A stretch of DNA of 64,000 bases, from positions 136,043 to 200,042 of the forward strand of contig VCMS01000009.1 in assembly GCA_022539475.1 (NCBI GenBank), read 5' to 3'. The DNA comes from Gracilaria domingensis (taxonomy: Eukaryota; Rhodophyta; Florideophyceae; Gracilariales; Gracilariaceae). Every line of letters starts with the position of its first letter. Positions within the stretch are counted from its first letter, which is position 1. Both the position numbers and the translations under genes were made by a program. The notes under the pieces were generated by a model. That model saw only the letters and a program-made list of their open reading frames with translations. It was not told the origin of the DNA and ran no database searches. Shown here piece after piece: positions 9,718 to 21,382 of the stretch.

Positions 9718-9980
9718 ATTACGAAGTAGCGTGATGAGAATGGATTCCATTAAGCGGACATGAAGCGTACCTCATTCTCTTTCTCCGCCCTCGTCGGACG
9801 CCTCCCTAAAGCGGACAGCATTCGTATCTCACGGATGTATTCCGTGCAGTCTTTCCGTGCAGTCTTTTCGTACGTGCTTCCATTTCCTTCTACGTATCTT
9901 TGTTCTAAACTAACCAATCCTCACCACGTCTCTTCGCGCTCTGCGACATGTAAACGGCAGGAAAAAGGCTTTGGGTTACT

Positions 9981-10868
9981 TTTGCGAGTTACTAGGTCCC
10001 TCGACTTTTCTAGCGCAACGTTTCTGTTTTGCTCTATCAATGGTACGTTCTATCGCATTTCAACTGTATCCAACGGAGCATTGACTAACTTATGGATACT
10101 TTCTGCTTGCGTATACAGGTAAACGACCAATTTCATTTCGTCTCTCAAGATCGATGTCTGACTGTTCGGGATAGGCGATTCTGGTGCTTGGTTGGGACCT
10201 AGGCTGCTCTTTCGTTGATCGCATCTTGCGGTATGTTTGCTGCATGGGCATTCTTGGTGTCCTTGCTTGTGAGTTCTCGCTTCGACACCTTTCGCGCTTT
10301 ACGATGATGGTGGGCTGGTAATCTAACCGATCCCTTTCCTGCTTCTTCTTCCGTTTGCGAGTTACTAGGTCCCTCGACTTTTCTAGCGCAACGTTTCTGT
10401 TTTGCTCTTATCAATGGTACGTTCTATCGCATTTCAACTGTATCCAACGGATCATTGACTAACTTATGGATACTTTCTGCTTGCGTATACAGGTAAACGA
10501 CCAATTTCATTTCGTCTCTCAAGATCGATCTCTGGCTGTTCGGGATAGGCGATTCTGGTACTTGGTTGGGACATAGGCTGCTCTCTCGTTTATCGCATCT
10601 TGCGGTATGTTTGCTGCATGGGCATTCTTGGTGTCCTTGCTTGTGAGTTCTCGCTTCGACACCTTTCGCGCTTTACGATGATGGTGGGCTGGTAATCTAA
10701 CCGATCCCTTTCCTTCTTCTTTTTCATTTTGCGAGTTACTAGGTCCCTCGACTTTTCTAGCGCAACGTTTCTGTTTTGCTTTATCAATGGTACGTTCCAT
10801 CGCATTTCAAATGTATCCAACGGATCATTGACTAACTTATGGATACTTTCTGCTTGCGTATACAGGTA
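9981..10868. repeat. Tandem repeat, unit about 373 bp, 2.4 copies
   Basis: The unit starting TTTGCGAGTTACTAGGTCCC recurs at 9981, 10354 and 10728 (spacing 373 and 374 bp) with only a few differences. The third copy stops near 10868, after the phrase GCGTATACAGGTAAA. On the minus strand copies 1 and 2 carry a similar 70-90 codon frame rich in Lys/Arg (AKQKRCARKVEGPSNSQ), which is probably fortuitous. No known satellite or transposon matches. Confidence 0.85.
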
Positions 10869-10911
10869 AATGACTTTTGATGCGGACGTAGCTCACGAGT
10901 TGCAGGTGCAG

Positions 10912-11063
10912 GTTCCTCAAGTAGGGAACCATGCATCTGGGCATGGTTCCCTACATGAGGAACGGAGAGGATGAGGCGCTTCGCGCCTCATCCTCTCGGA
11001 GTGCATATTTGTTCTACCGATACAGCCGATGGTGGACTTGCAGTCTGCGGCATCTGCCGCAGA
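10912..11063. repeat. Three consecutive strong hairpins
   Basis: Hairpin 1 (10912-10963) has 23-bp arms with one mismatch, starting GTTCCTCAAGTAGGGAACC. Hairpin 2 (10965-10997) has perfect 15-bp arms GAGAGGATGAGGCGC and a 3-nt loop. Hairpin 3 (about 11043-11063) pairs TCTGCGGCA with TGCCGCAGA. They directly follow the end of the 373-bp tandem repeat. Confidence 0.8.
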
Positions 11064-14000
11064 TTGCGCCTACACCCGCTCCGTCATGGGGATAATGTAC
11101 ATGTAATATAGCGAAGTAGTGGTTAGTAAAAGCGGTCGATAGAAGAATAGATACGAATAAAACGGTATGATTTCATAATGGGCATCATCTGTACCAGCAC
11201 TAGTATTCCATGCGTTGCAGGGTATCATTCCGCAGAAGGTATCGTGTAATGTGCACCTTAAGGGAAACTGAACCTAGACTTCGCGAAATACAGTTCAGGT
11301 AGCCCTCGACTAAAGAAATAGCACGAGTGGAAAACCCACCAGTATTTACTGCACAGCGATTCTGGACGACCCAAGCAATTATCTCCAAATTTTGAAATAA
11401 TTGATCTCGATATTTTTTCAAAAAATTTACTGGACGACCCTTGCCAATTTCTGGACGACCCTCGCCAAAAACTAGCATCTGCAAGAGACAGACGGTGCGA
11501 TAGCTCACGAAGGGTGGAGATTTTCACGAGAGTTGCGAACAATTGCGTGATCGGTGATTCAAAATTGTCACTACTAAAGGTAAATTCATGTGCCAACCTT
11601 CATAGAAAATCACTGTATGTTTGTGAAACCACAAAGATGAGTCATCGAGAAAAACGTGCCAAGTCTCGTGTAAGTTGCGCGCATAAGCGATGATGCAAGA
11701 TGAAAGTCAATCTTCAAATGGTGGCGGTGCAAACGTAGACCAAACCGTAATACGTGAGGGCCTATAGAGGAAGAAAGGGACCACTATACCAAGAGAGATT
11801 TCCATGTCCCGCTGTTCCCCAAGCGCGTCGCAGCTGCCCAGACACACTTGACGTATGTGTGTGGGCGGGCTGGAGCAAGGGCTGAAACCAAGTCTGCCCG
11901 CCGCTGCTGGGAGGCGCACGCGCTCACGCAAGTAGACGGCACATGTTCCACGCCTCTTAGCCACAACCGACCGATAGTTCAGTGTAACGGTCGTAAGCGC
12001 AGCGCGATATACTTGATCTGCGTTACTTACAATTAACCAGTGAATCAGCTGGCGAGTTCAATATTGCTTGCGGTAGCGCAGGAGATCCAGCAGCAAGAGA
12101 TGAGAGACGCGGCGGGAGATGTGTGGTGCACGGCGACAAGTTACTCTGGGATTCAAAAAGCGCGAGCAAAAGGATGCGCGAAGCGATTGGGGTTGAGATC
12201 GCCGGCGGTTGGCGCAGAGAGTAGAGTGAGAAGCAAAAGAAGTGAGCGGTTGTGGTGCGCGTCGGCAGCAGCCGCGCGCAGTGCGGTGGTAGGCAGCGGG
12301 ATCGCGATTGTTAGCGAATGATACCATGTGGGAAGCGATGGAGCGGGGCGATTGGAGTGGATCGATAACATGCACGCCTTGACCGCCGGCGAGTCAGGCA
12401 CTCGCCGGAACGGTCGTGCATTTTATTCGGTGCCAGGCGCCGTAACGGGAGGCGCCACTATGCGCCCCCGAAACTCCGTCACAAACGTGTTGCGCGTTCC
12501 GTGCGCTCGCCTCGCAAGAGGCCATCGGCGCTTAACAAGGATCACAGTGGAATGACGTCATCGGTAAGCGAAGCCTCACAAACTGTTGACAGTTGGTGTT
12601 TCATCCACGACGTGGCCATGTTGAACCATCCCTGACGCTGTCATGAAGGTCGATTTTCTAGTTCAATCCCGGACGAAATGCGCTTCATCTCGTTCCTAAT
12701 TGACGTTTGCGCTTCATCTATGACACGAAACACGTTTGCGTCCTCTACTGGAATCCAGCGCAGCACTTATTCATCTTAAGAGGAGAAAACGCCGTCCTAA
12801 TTTGCAGGGACTTGGTTTGTGAATTCTAGGAGTATCACAACCTTTTCGTATTCTCGCTCGTCGAGGTCGACCACTACAGTTTTCAATCCTCTCCACAGCT
12901 GGCGGAGGAAAACGAGCGGAGAGTCACTATCGATCATATGCTGCACATCCGGTATGATGTTCACCGGTTGAAAGGCAGACGGGAAATCTACACGAGAATA
13001 CAGACAACCAGGAAGCACATGTCTGCCTTCTTTCAGTTTGATCTGAACCTTCTTGTACTTTTGACTAAGGCCTGAAGCTCCTGGAAATCGTTCTTAACGC
13101 AAGTGTCCCATGACAAATCGTCCCGCTTGAGTTGCGACGGATCAACGTTCGCGAAGTCGGTCTCAACGGAGATCGGAGCAGAGATAACGTGGCGCAAAGG
13201 GTCGGCTTTTAGTTCACTTGCGATTCACAAGTTGTGAGCGTCAACAGACGCCACGCGGGGCGCTTCAAACCAGCGTAACACAACTTCAATAAATTTTCTC
13301 ATCCACGCCCTCGTGACACCTCTAAAGACAAAAAATTTGTCTGTTACATACGTCTGTCACCATTTTCTTCTCTTTTAGAAGAAATTGAAAACTTGTGACG
13401 TTTTCTTGGCCACCATTGATGTGGAGAGTAATTGCAAGCGATTCCTCCTGATACGTATTTCGGCTAACCAACAACGATGAGCAATTGTGAAATTTAAAAA
13501 ACGCACATTAAACCAGCTTTGTTCAACACTTTTAGCGGTAACAATTTCTACTGTATAAATAATTCATAACCACTAAAACGCACACTTTGCACTTAGCTCT
13601 TCTGAATGCAAGGTAGGCTTCCACTGGAAGCAAAACTTGGCCTTTCACCAGCTCATTTCAAAGGTTTAACTCCAACGATAATAAAGTTCTTCATTAACCG
13701 GTACGATCGTCGTCTTGTTCTTCCATCTCTTCATTTCATCCAAAGATCTGGCTTTGCTATTCATTTCTTTGTCTGGAAGTTTACCTTTTAAAATGCACAA
13801 CACCACACAATCCACAAATGGCCACAGGCCTTTACAAAGACCCCAGAACAGGACACGACTTCTGTCCACAACGAATCCCAACGTGCCGGATGACAGCCCT
13901 TTGTATAGGCCTGGGTTTGCGACTCGCAATGTGTGCAAATGTGATAATAAGACTTTATCGACAAAGTGTCACGCACAAGGGGGTTGCTTACATGGTAATC

Positions 14001-14230
14001 GGTACGTTTGCTAAATCTATATGCCATTCCTCTTAACCAATCAACTATACTAACCTACATTTCTTTTGTTGTTACTGAAAATGGCGCTGCGACAACTCCA
14101 ACATTTGTTACACGCAAAGCGCCACAACTGATCCTGGATCTCATTCCAAGACTTCCACTGGGTCAACAAGCATTGATTCGGAAATCAGTTCTTCCGAATA
14201 GTGAACTGCCAGTGTGTCAAAAGTAAAACC
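11064..14230. other. No recognised gene; short repeats and GC-rich sequence
   Basis: CTGGACGACCC occurs three times between 11362 and 11461. Bases 11,800-12,560 are GC-rich and contain a small hairpin around GGCGCCGTAACGGGAGGCGCC-like sequence (about 12,437). A 73-codon minus-strand frame at 12797-13018 has ordered-looking composition but no recognisable family. The remainder is plain sequence with no frame I can support. Confidence 0.35.
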
Positions 14231-14552
14231 TCTTGTAATTCGAAACGTCTGTCGCCCAATCTGTTACAGATCACCTTGCTTCAATTCTTACCACACTTTG
14301 CAAGGCAGCAGACGAAGTACGAAGGTTGACCTCGCGTATTAATTCTGAGTCACCTTGCACGTTGCTGCCAGCATCGAAGCACATAAAAACTGCCCAAAGT
14401 TCACGAAGAACCAAGGCATCGCCGCAGCACTCCCGTGTTCTCGTCTCATTGAGCACTACCACTGCATATCGGCCCTACTGCCGCAAAATGTCCCTGAATT
14501 ATAGACGTGGCCATGATTCAGTGGTTTGTTATAACTAAAAATGCGCTTTTTG

Positions 14553-16978
14553 TTATTGTATTTCTCGGTCAAACAATCGGCGCATGACCCTAGCATCCGG
14601 AAGTTCCGGGCTTTCGTCTTCCACCCCTGAAAGTTGGGCTTCGATAATGACTTCATTCATGGCTTCTTCGTCGTTTTTTTCGTCTTCGTTGGGGTTAGGA
14701 TTGGTGTCGAGGGCGAAGTAGGAAACTACATTCTGTGTAAAGCCGGCAGTTGGCACCGAGTTTGCTACCTGTGCACCATTCGTGTCATGAACAGTTTCTA
14801 ATTGATCCCCCTGTTGCGGGTTATTCAGAGCGGTATGGTGCATTAAGTTGGTTTTCTTTTGTACCTTTCTTGACGCCAGAGAGCGATTAAATGCACAAAA
14901 GATCATTTTCTCGACCTTAACGGGATGAAGTCGGCTCCGCGACGGTGTACGGATTCTCCCCTGGAGACTGAAGCTGCGCCCTACACTCGAGGACGATGGG
15001 CTGACGGACAGTATACGAAGCGCAAAGTCCTTCAATAAAGCACTCTCCTTCACCTGCATCCAATAAAGAACGGGCATATTCCTGAATATCATTAGCTCCT
15101 CTCTCCGTGCAGGGTTCTCTGCCTGTGACTTCCAATACATGCGGGTATAACTAAACTCTTCAAATAAGCGTTGTACGGCAATATCGACGCCGCCCGAGCT
15201 CACAAGCTTTTGTGAAGGCGGAAACACATCGGACTTCACGTACAATCGTATCTGGTTCAATATGTGTGAGGTGTAAACTGTGAATTCCTCGTTCACACTA
15301 CGGAGATCGAGAAGGTATCCGACATAGTGTATCGATGAAAGCAGCGGTGTTTTCCTTGTGTTGTCCTCCAATCTTGCGCAAAACGTACTCATCACCCCCT
15401 CCTTCCGTTTTAAAGTAAACAAGGGCGTCAACGGCAAAGTTCGGAGTTGGGTTTCCAACTGCTTTGTCGCAGGGTATACCTCCGAGATTAAGGACTAGTC
15501 CTCGTCGAAAATGCGCAGATACTGTCGCATGATGCGCAGAATGTAATCAACGTCCAAGCACTTGTCGAATAAGGAGTTGTCGCGGACTGTCGCTTCGAAA
15601 CGATCACTCCTCTGCGTATTCCGACCACGGTACAAGTGCTTCGCAAAGTCAGGACACTCTACCAATTTCCTGAACACGTCCTTACCACGAATAAATGAGA
15701 GCAGCATCCCTTCGGAGCTTGCGAATCGCGTTGTCGCCATTTTCATCGGCAATACGGCCGTTTTGACGGGGGTGACTCTGCCATACCTATCCAGCTCCCT
15801 AGTTGCGTTGGTGTATCCAGCATTTCGTAGATTGCTGTTATACTGATCCTTCAATTGCTTAAAGCCGAAGTAAATCTTCGAATGTTTCCATAAATCAGCA
15901 ACAACTCCTGCAACCGTATCAAGAATGTCAGCCACCCATCGTAACTCACCCAGGTCTTGCATTAGCAGGTTTGCGACGTGAGTTTGATCCTGACTGGGGA
16001 TCAAATGATTGTACTTGGCTGCCAGTTGCTCCTTTGCGCAAACACATGAACTCGTGTTATCGCTGACTACACCAGTTACCAGATCCATTAGTCCAAACTC
16101 TTGGAACACAGAATCAACAATATTCGAATAAAGAGCCGCGTCAAAACTATTGGACCCCGTATATATCGACCGCAGAAAGTAGGTCTTGCGCGAGCGATGC
16201 ATACCGTTGATTTTCGGCAGAACATTAACGACGTTCACGGAGTTCGAATCAGTCCATCCATCAAAAATCAGAGTTCCGTAAGCTAGCCGCAGAGAAGAAG
16301 TAATCACAGACTTCACAAATGTTACTGTTTTTCGTAGTACGCGTCTACGTTTTTCCGTGCCATACGAGCGATTGTGGGAACATGACTTACGAAGCGAGGA
16401 TTCAGTAGCTTCACAATCTGTAGTAACTCATCTTCGTCTTCCCTGCGACTCAAAATGCGAAATGGGAGAAAGTTATGTACCATCAAGCGCGTTAAAAGTT
16501 CATGTAGCTGTGACACTTTCTGATCAAAGTGTTCTTCTTCTACAAGGTAAGGAACTTCTTTTGTCTGCGCCTTCAAACAAGGCTGAAGCTGAAACATGTC
16601 TTTTGAGCACAGCTGTGGTGCTGATTCTGATTCCCGCTTCGCCGGGGTAAGCGGAACAATGTAGCACTCGGATGATGCTCCCAATTTCTGATAGGCTCTT
16701 CGAAGAGATGCGGACTTGAGTAGTCGTTGCAATGTATTGGGAGACGTATATGAGCACTGCAAAAGATGGTGGCCTAGTTGTGTGGCGTTCTGAACTGTTG
16801 CCTTGGTTTGCCATCCGCACCCATTACATGTGGTGTAGACATCTCCAGAAGGTACAATTCCTGTTGTGTCCGGTTGTAGGGAAAAGCACTGCGTAGGCCA
16901 CCAGCTCTTTGTGCGTCCCGCCCTTCTGGAACTAGACGACAAGGACTGCTTGGCAGAAGTACGATTGTTGGCAGACAT
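14553..16978 (-). pseudogene. hAT-family transposase (DUF659 type), broken
   Basis: Three minus-strand segments form one hAT transposase of about 800 residues. Segment 1 (16978-16322) has a BED-like Cys/His finger (TTCNGCGWQTKA ... HHLLQC). Segment 2 (16316-15495) has the DDE-domain start typical of the DUF659 group, GTLIFDGWTDSNSVNVVN, and a VVSDNTSS motif. Segment 3 (15458-14553) has the C-terminal dimerisation region LRILSVSPSSSSVGRSFS. The first junction is a frameshift in a run of A residues (about 16327-16331). The second is only an in-frame TAG at 15495-15497; the frame continues directly across it. So the gene has two point-like lesions and is otherwise long and collinear, suggesting fairly recent inactivation. 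Terminal inverted repeats were not resolved. Confidence 0.85.
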
Positions 16979-18071
16979 AACAATAGTACTGACGGAAACG
17001 AAAGGTTAATAATGTTCGGGTGAAAGCCGGACGGGAGCAGGAGGACTTGTGGATCGATCGTCCATACGAGAAACAGTAGTCGAGCCCATGAAGGCATTGA
17101 AGAAGAACGGGAACACTGGGATCGAAGACAGGTGGAAGGGATCTGCACAAATTCAAGAAAGTCTGGCGCGCCACAAATCGCCAGTGTGCTGGTGTGCGAA
17201 GCGAAACACTGATAATCTCGGTGGAAAACTTGCAGGTAAACTCTAATAGCGCGGCAAGGTTTCCTTTGTAGGTCGCAAAGGTGGCCGCGAGGCCTTGAAT
17301 CCCCAGAAGATAAGTCACAAGCTGGTGGCATTGCCAACTTGGCAAGCTGTTACTGGCAAGTTGGCCATCTGCATCGTTGGATCAGATGTAACAGTAGCAT
17401 TACAGTCCAGTCAAGCGAGATATCATAAAACTATCATATCGATATCAATCAGATTATTCAGAAAACGTTATATCCAACAAAAGACCTTCACAACGCTTTT
17501 CAGGGCATCAGATAAATTAATTTGAAGCTTCGTTTATTCAATGCCTGCAAGAACCAGAATATCGAAATTGTCATTTCATACCAAAGAAATAAGTCGCTTT
17601 GCGTCAAGATGTTTCGAACTTTTCAAGCAATGCACATTTACGAACTTGCAAGGGGAAGAAAAATAAAGTCAGTTGTGGAGGCACGACTAAACAATGCAAT
17701 AGAGAATTACCATAAGACAAGGGATGACTTCAGGCTGCGCCTTTCTCGAAAGGCAGACATTGCTGTAGCTTCATTACGTCTGTTGCAGTGGGAGTTTACA
17801 CTATACCCGAGACTTGTGTCGTGGTACTGGAAGACTGCTCCTTTTGCCCAGTAGGGCCTCTCCATTCAGTATCATTGGGGTGGCGAATATCTCTGAGCTA
17901 GTCAAGTACCGGACACACCTCAGCTGTATGGCCAATTAGTTAATTTATTTAGTTCCTTGTACTCATCTTATTTTGTCGAGGACTGCGCAATAATTTGCGT
18001 TTGGGAAGTGTTGGTTGACGTTTTTAACACTTAGCTCGTTACAAATATTTATGCACTTTTACGAAACCCGT
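16979..18071. other. No recognised gene between hAT and piggyBac
   Basis: Contains an imperfect inverted repeat at about 17,325-17,375 (TTGCCAACTTGGCAA and TGGCAAGTTGGCC), which could be part of the hAT terminal region. A 110-codon plus-strand frame at 17522-17854 resembles nothing I know. Confidence 0.3.
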
Positions 18072-18088
18072 TTAACCCTTTTGGGACT

Positions 18089-18124
18089 GAACGCTTAAGT
18101 CTAGTGAGATAGACTTAAGCGTTC
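18089..18124. repeat. piggyBac left subterminal hairpin
   Basis: Perfect 15-bp arms (GAACGCTTAAGTCTA and its complement) flank the 6-nt loop GTGAGA, starting 13 bp inside the left end. A weaker relative (CTTAAGTCTATCTCAATAGAG) lies at 18184-18209. These are likely transposase-binding sites. Confidence 0.85.
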
Positions 18125-18515
18125 AATACCATTGGGTAACGACGAAAACTGTTGGATGTCAGAACGCCACTTGTTCGCTTCGCTTAAGTCTATCTCAATA
18201 GAGTTAAGCAAAGCACATTGGTTGGCTCCGAATTCAATCGCTTCCGAATACAACCAATTAGGAGAGCTGATATAGATGACCTGCAACTCCAATAGGAACC
18301 ATTTATTCGATTGTGTACACACTCTACTTTCCACAGCACAATTTTGTGCGTTGCATGAGGTTGCGATCTCAATCTGCCCCCTTGAATTTGCAACATGACT
18401 TACGAATTCAGGGCAAACAGGAGACGCAGCGCTGCTCCGAAAGGCGCCACAAAACCGCCAAACTGAGTAGCCACTCCCACCATGTCTCGACCACCTCCGG
18501 CGCTCGCAGAGAACA

Positions 18516-20627
18516 ATGACAGAGACGACCGTATTGAATTCCACTTCAAACACGCAAACTGGATCAAACGCAACGCCAGACGACGCAGAGTGCAACTTTG
18601 AAAGTGGTGGAGAAATCTTTTGGGGCAACATCGATGAGGAAGAATTCGTCATAACTGCCTTGGGAGCAGCAGAACAATCCGAGCTTTACGAAAAAGTACC
18701 TTATTGCGCAAAGTGGCGCAAACGGAGTGGCTTGCACTTGACAAAAGGCGCACTAATCAGAAGATCTTATGCTCACAAGAAGGAGCTAGGATTGTTTTTG
18801 TTGTTCCTAAACAGCTCTTTCCTCAACTGTCTGCGTGTATGGACGAGTACAGAGCTAATGAAGCGCGGAAAACGAACAAAGCCCCTCAGAATGGACGAGC
18901 TAAAGGCGTATCTAGGACTAGAACTGGCAACATCGGTGCATCGATTAAACCGTTTGAAAGACTACTGGTGCTCCTCCGAACTGCTGGGCATACCCTTTTT
19001 CAAACGAGTGATGGGGCGAGACTCGTTGTTGTCTATTCGCGCCGCTCTTCGTCTTTACCCGTCCTATGAACATGATGTTGCCTTGTGCCATCTGTTGTGG
19101 CACAGCCGGCAGCTGCTCGAACATTTTACTAGGAATTGCGCTACACTCGCGGTCCCTGTCGGTGTTAGTACACTCGATGAAAATACAGTTCGCTGCAAGG
19201 GGCGAACCAGTGCTAAGTCCTACATGAAACCGAAGCCCGTAAAGTTCGGCATTAGGTTTTATGCCGTTGTAGGGTGGTCTCACGCATACTTGCACAGTCT
19301 GCAAGATAATGGATCTGGAAATCGATCAGGCCAAAGCCCCGTTCAGAGATACACAAATGTGTTTCGGAATATGCGTGGCCCAGTGGAACGCAAAGTAGAT
19401 GGTACTTTGGTAGCCAAATCCTCCGCCTCTGCATTGTGGTGCGCACAGGTTGCGCACCAAACAAAGCTGCATCCCACACCGACGAATGGGCGGCTCATCG
19501 TTATGGACAACTTCTACACGCGCCACCTCCTTGCGCGCCAATTGTATCGTCTGACCGATGGAGAATGCAGCGTTTTAGGTACAGTTCGCTTTAATAACAT
19601 TGACGGAATGAATAGGCCCGCTCTAAAGCAAGCAATCGCAGATATGAAGAATGCCAAGAGGGGAGATTGGTGTCTGGTACAGGTGTTTCAGAACAGTGGT
19701 GTCGCAAATGAGCCTCCAGTAGCTGCGAAGAATGCGGGTTTCATAGTGTTTAAGGATCGAACCGTCGTAACGTTTTATTCAAACGACTTAGCAGGTACAC
19801 CGTCACAGACAATTGAGAAGCCAAGTGATCATGCCGTAAAATGTGTTCATGGCTTGGCTCCGTTGCGAAGATGGACCGGAAAAGAGGCAATGAATAGAAC
19901 GATTCTTCAAGTGCCATCGGTCATTGTGGCATATAATCTTTTTATGAACGGCGTTGACCGTTTCGATCAATTGAGATCAACCTCTGCCACATTGAGGAAG
20001 GAGCAGAGAGTCACGATGAGTTTGCTGACTTTCGTTCTTGATGCCAGTATCATAAATGCTCACGCAGTTCTCAACGCGATCAGCAACGAAGGTGAACCTC
20101 TTATTGATGTGATTCATATGAAGCACAGAATCATCCAGCAGCTTGTGACCGAACACCTTGAGTACAAGCAAAAACGTGTTGGGCTAAGAAGCCTTTCTTG
20201 TCCCACTACCACCGCAACTATCACAGCCGATAGCAATACGGCACCGGTCGCAACACACATTCTGCTCGAAACAGATGGACGTAAAAGTGTTCATTGTCTT
20301 CTTTGTTCTGTACTTTCGTCATCAGAGACTAGCACGCATGGCACGTACACCATGTATTCTTGCTCGGAGTGTAAGAAAGGGTTCCATGTCAATTGCTTCT
20401 CCTTTTATCACAACAAAGATGCGTTACGCAACAATCGTCCGGATATTTACCAAGCAATTCAATCAGCAGAAAAGCTTCTATCGTCTAAAGTGTGGAGCAA
20501 TCCCACGAGTGGGCAAACCAGAGCCGCGTCGCGGAAAGTGCCCCGACGGGGTGTTCGAGCCCCGCTCCCTATAAGGGTAGGGACGGCGATAGAACCCTCC
20601 GGTAGGGCTGACACAGGCCGGGTGTAA
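18516..20627 (+). CDS. piggyBac transposase (DDE_Tnp_1_7)
   Basis: A single uninterrupted frame of 703 residues from ATG 18516. It shows the domain order of piggyBac transposases: N-terminal acidic region, DNA-binding region, and RNase-H-like catalytic core. Catalytic aspartates are visible as STLDENTVRCKGR (D221, the DE..P/R.KGR block), VMDNFYTRHLLA (D331) and MNGVDRFDQL (D481, with the conserved D484). A Cys-rich C-terminal domain follows (CLLC ... CSECKKGFHVNC, about residues 590-630), which in piggyBac proteins binds the transposon ends. Residues from about 659 are encoded by an inserted LTR, so the native C-terminal tail has been replaced. All catalytic and Cys-rich residues are upstream of that point, so activity cannot be ruled out. 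An out-of-frame ATG in good context lies at 18484. Confidence 0.9.
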   Translation: MTETTVLNSTSNTQTGSNATPDDAECNFESGGEIFWGNIDEEEFVITALGAAEQSELYEKVPYCAKWRKRSGLHLTKGALIRRSYAHKKELGLFLLFLNSSFLNCLRVWTSTELMKRGKRTKPLRMDELKAYLGLELATSVHRLNRLKDYWCSSELLGIPFFKRVMGRDSLLSIRAALRLYPSYEHDVALCHLLWHSRQLLEHFTRNCATLAVPVGVSTLDENTVRCKGRTSAKSYMKPKPVKFGIRFYAVVGWSHAYLHSLQDNGSGNRSGQSPVQRYTNVFRNMRGPVERKVDGTLVAKSSASALWCAQVAHQTKLHPTPTNGRLIVMDNFYTRHLLARQLYRLTDGECSVLGTVRFNNIDGMNRPALKQAIADMKNAKRGDWCLVQVFQNSGVANEPPVAAKNAGFIVFKDRTVVTFYSNDLAGTPSQTIEKPSDHAVKCVHGLAPLRRWTGKEAMNRTILQVPSVIVAYNLFMNGVDRFDQLRSTSATLRKEQRVTMSLLTFVLDASIINAHAVLNAISNEGEPLIDVIHMKHRIIQQLVTEHLEYKQKRVGLRSLSCPTTTATITADSNTAPVATHILLETDGRKSVHCLLCSVLSSSETSTHGTYTMYSCSECKKGFHVNCFSFYHNKDALRNNRPDIYQAIQSAEKLLSSKVWSNPTSGQTRAASRKVPRRGVRAPLPIRVGTAIEPSGRADTGRV

Positions 20628-21340
20628 ATCCGGGCAGCCCCGTCCTGGGCATGCAGCCGGAGGTGGGGGTGGGTTAGAATCGGCGTGAGATCCGAGCTGT
20701 TCGGCGAGCCACGTCAAGTGGGATATCCAAGCCAACGGTGTTGGGCAAAGGGGGCAAATTACGAGCCGCGCAGCGGTGCACTGACTCTCGAGGTCAAGAA
20801 ATATTCCCAGACAATGTGGGCCAAACCTGTATAACAGGGCAGAGTGATAGGAGCCGTATGACGGAAATAATAACAAGAAAATAAAAGAAAAGATGCCGTA
20901 ACGACGGTCTAGAACTCCTCAGTGGCAGAGGTCGGATGACTAGCCCGGGATCGCGGCGGTTTGCCCGGTAAGGGACGAAGACCGTTCGCAAGCGGCAAGA
21001 AAGTCAGAGCCAGAAGCCTCCTTGAGGTTTACTTCCCGTACAGTGGCGGCAAGTGCCGCCACTTATATACGGCACTTGAAAATATCAATTAAAATATCTA
21101 ACTATCCGGCGCTGCCGGCCAACACACTACAGGTGTGCAACCGTGGCAGGCTTGCCACGGCGCACCCGCTATCGGGCCAACTCAGCACACGTGTGCAGAA
21201 ACGCTACCCTTCCTAGGCATATCCCAAAATGGGCAATTGCCACGATGCCTTCTCATCAATGAGGTGGCGAAGCCGGTAACGGATCAACAAACTAGGGCAA
21301 GCACCTCAGTGCATCCCTGTTCAGGGCGTTTTGCTCTACA
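20491..21340 (+). mobile_element. LTR inserted in the piggyBac transposase gene
   Basis: The segment begins TGTGGAGCAAT and ends TTTTGCTCTACA. Both ends match those of the complete gypsy LTR at 52672-53684 (TGTGGAGCAATGG ... TTTTGCTCTACA), although the middle is very different. It contains many short hairpins (for example around GTGGCGGCAAGTGCCGCCAC, 21043). No matching 5-bp duplication of the left flank (TAAAG) was found to the right, and gag-like sequence follows, so this is the 5' LTR of a truncated element rather than a solo LTR. Confidence 0.6.
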
Positions 21341-21382
21341 TCTCCCCCTTCTCAGGCTGAGACACCCGACTCCATCGGCTCG

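Noticed and set aside
10199..10800. Repeated Lys/Arg-rich minus-strand frames in the tandem repeat
   Set aside because: They repeat only because the DNA repeats; copies differ by frame-neutral and frame-breaking changes alike, so coding is unlikely.
20530..20600. tRNA-like box B (GTTCGAGCC) suggesting a SINE or tRNA
   Set aside because: No box A at the right distance and no cloverleaf; the stretch lies inside the LTR.
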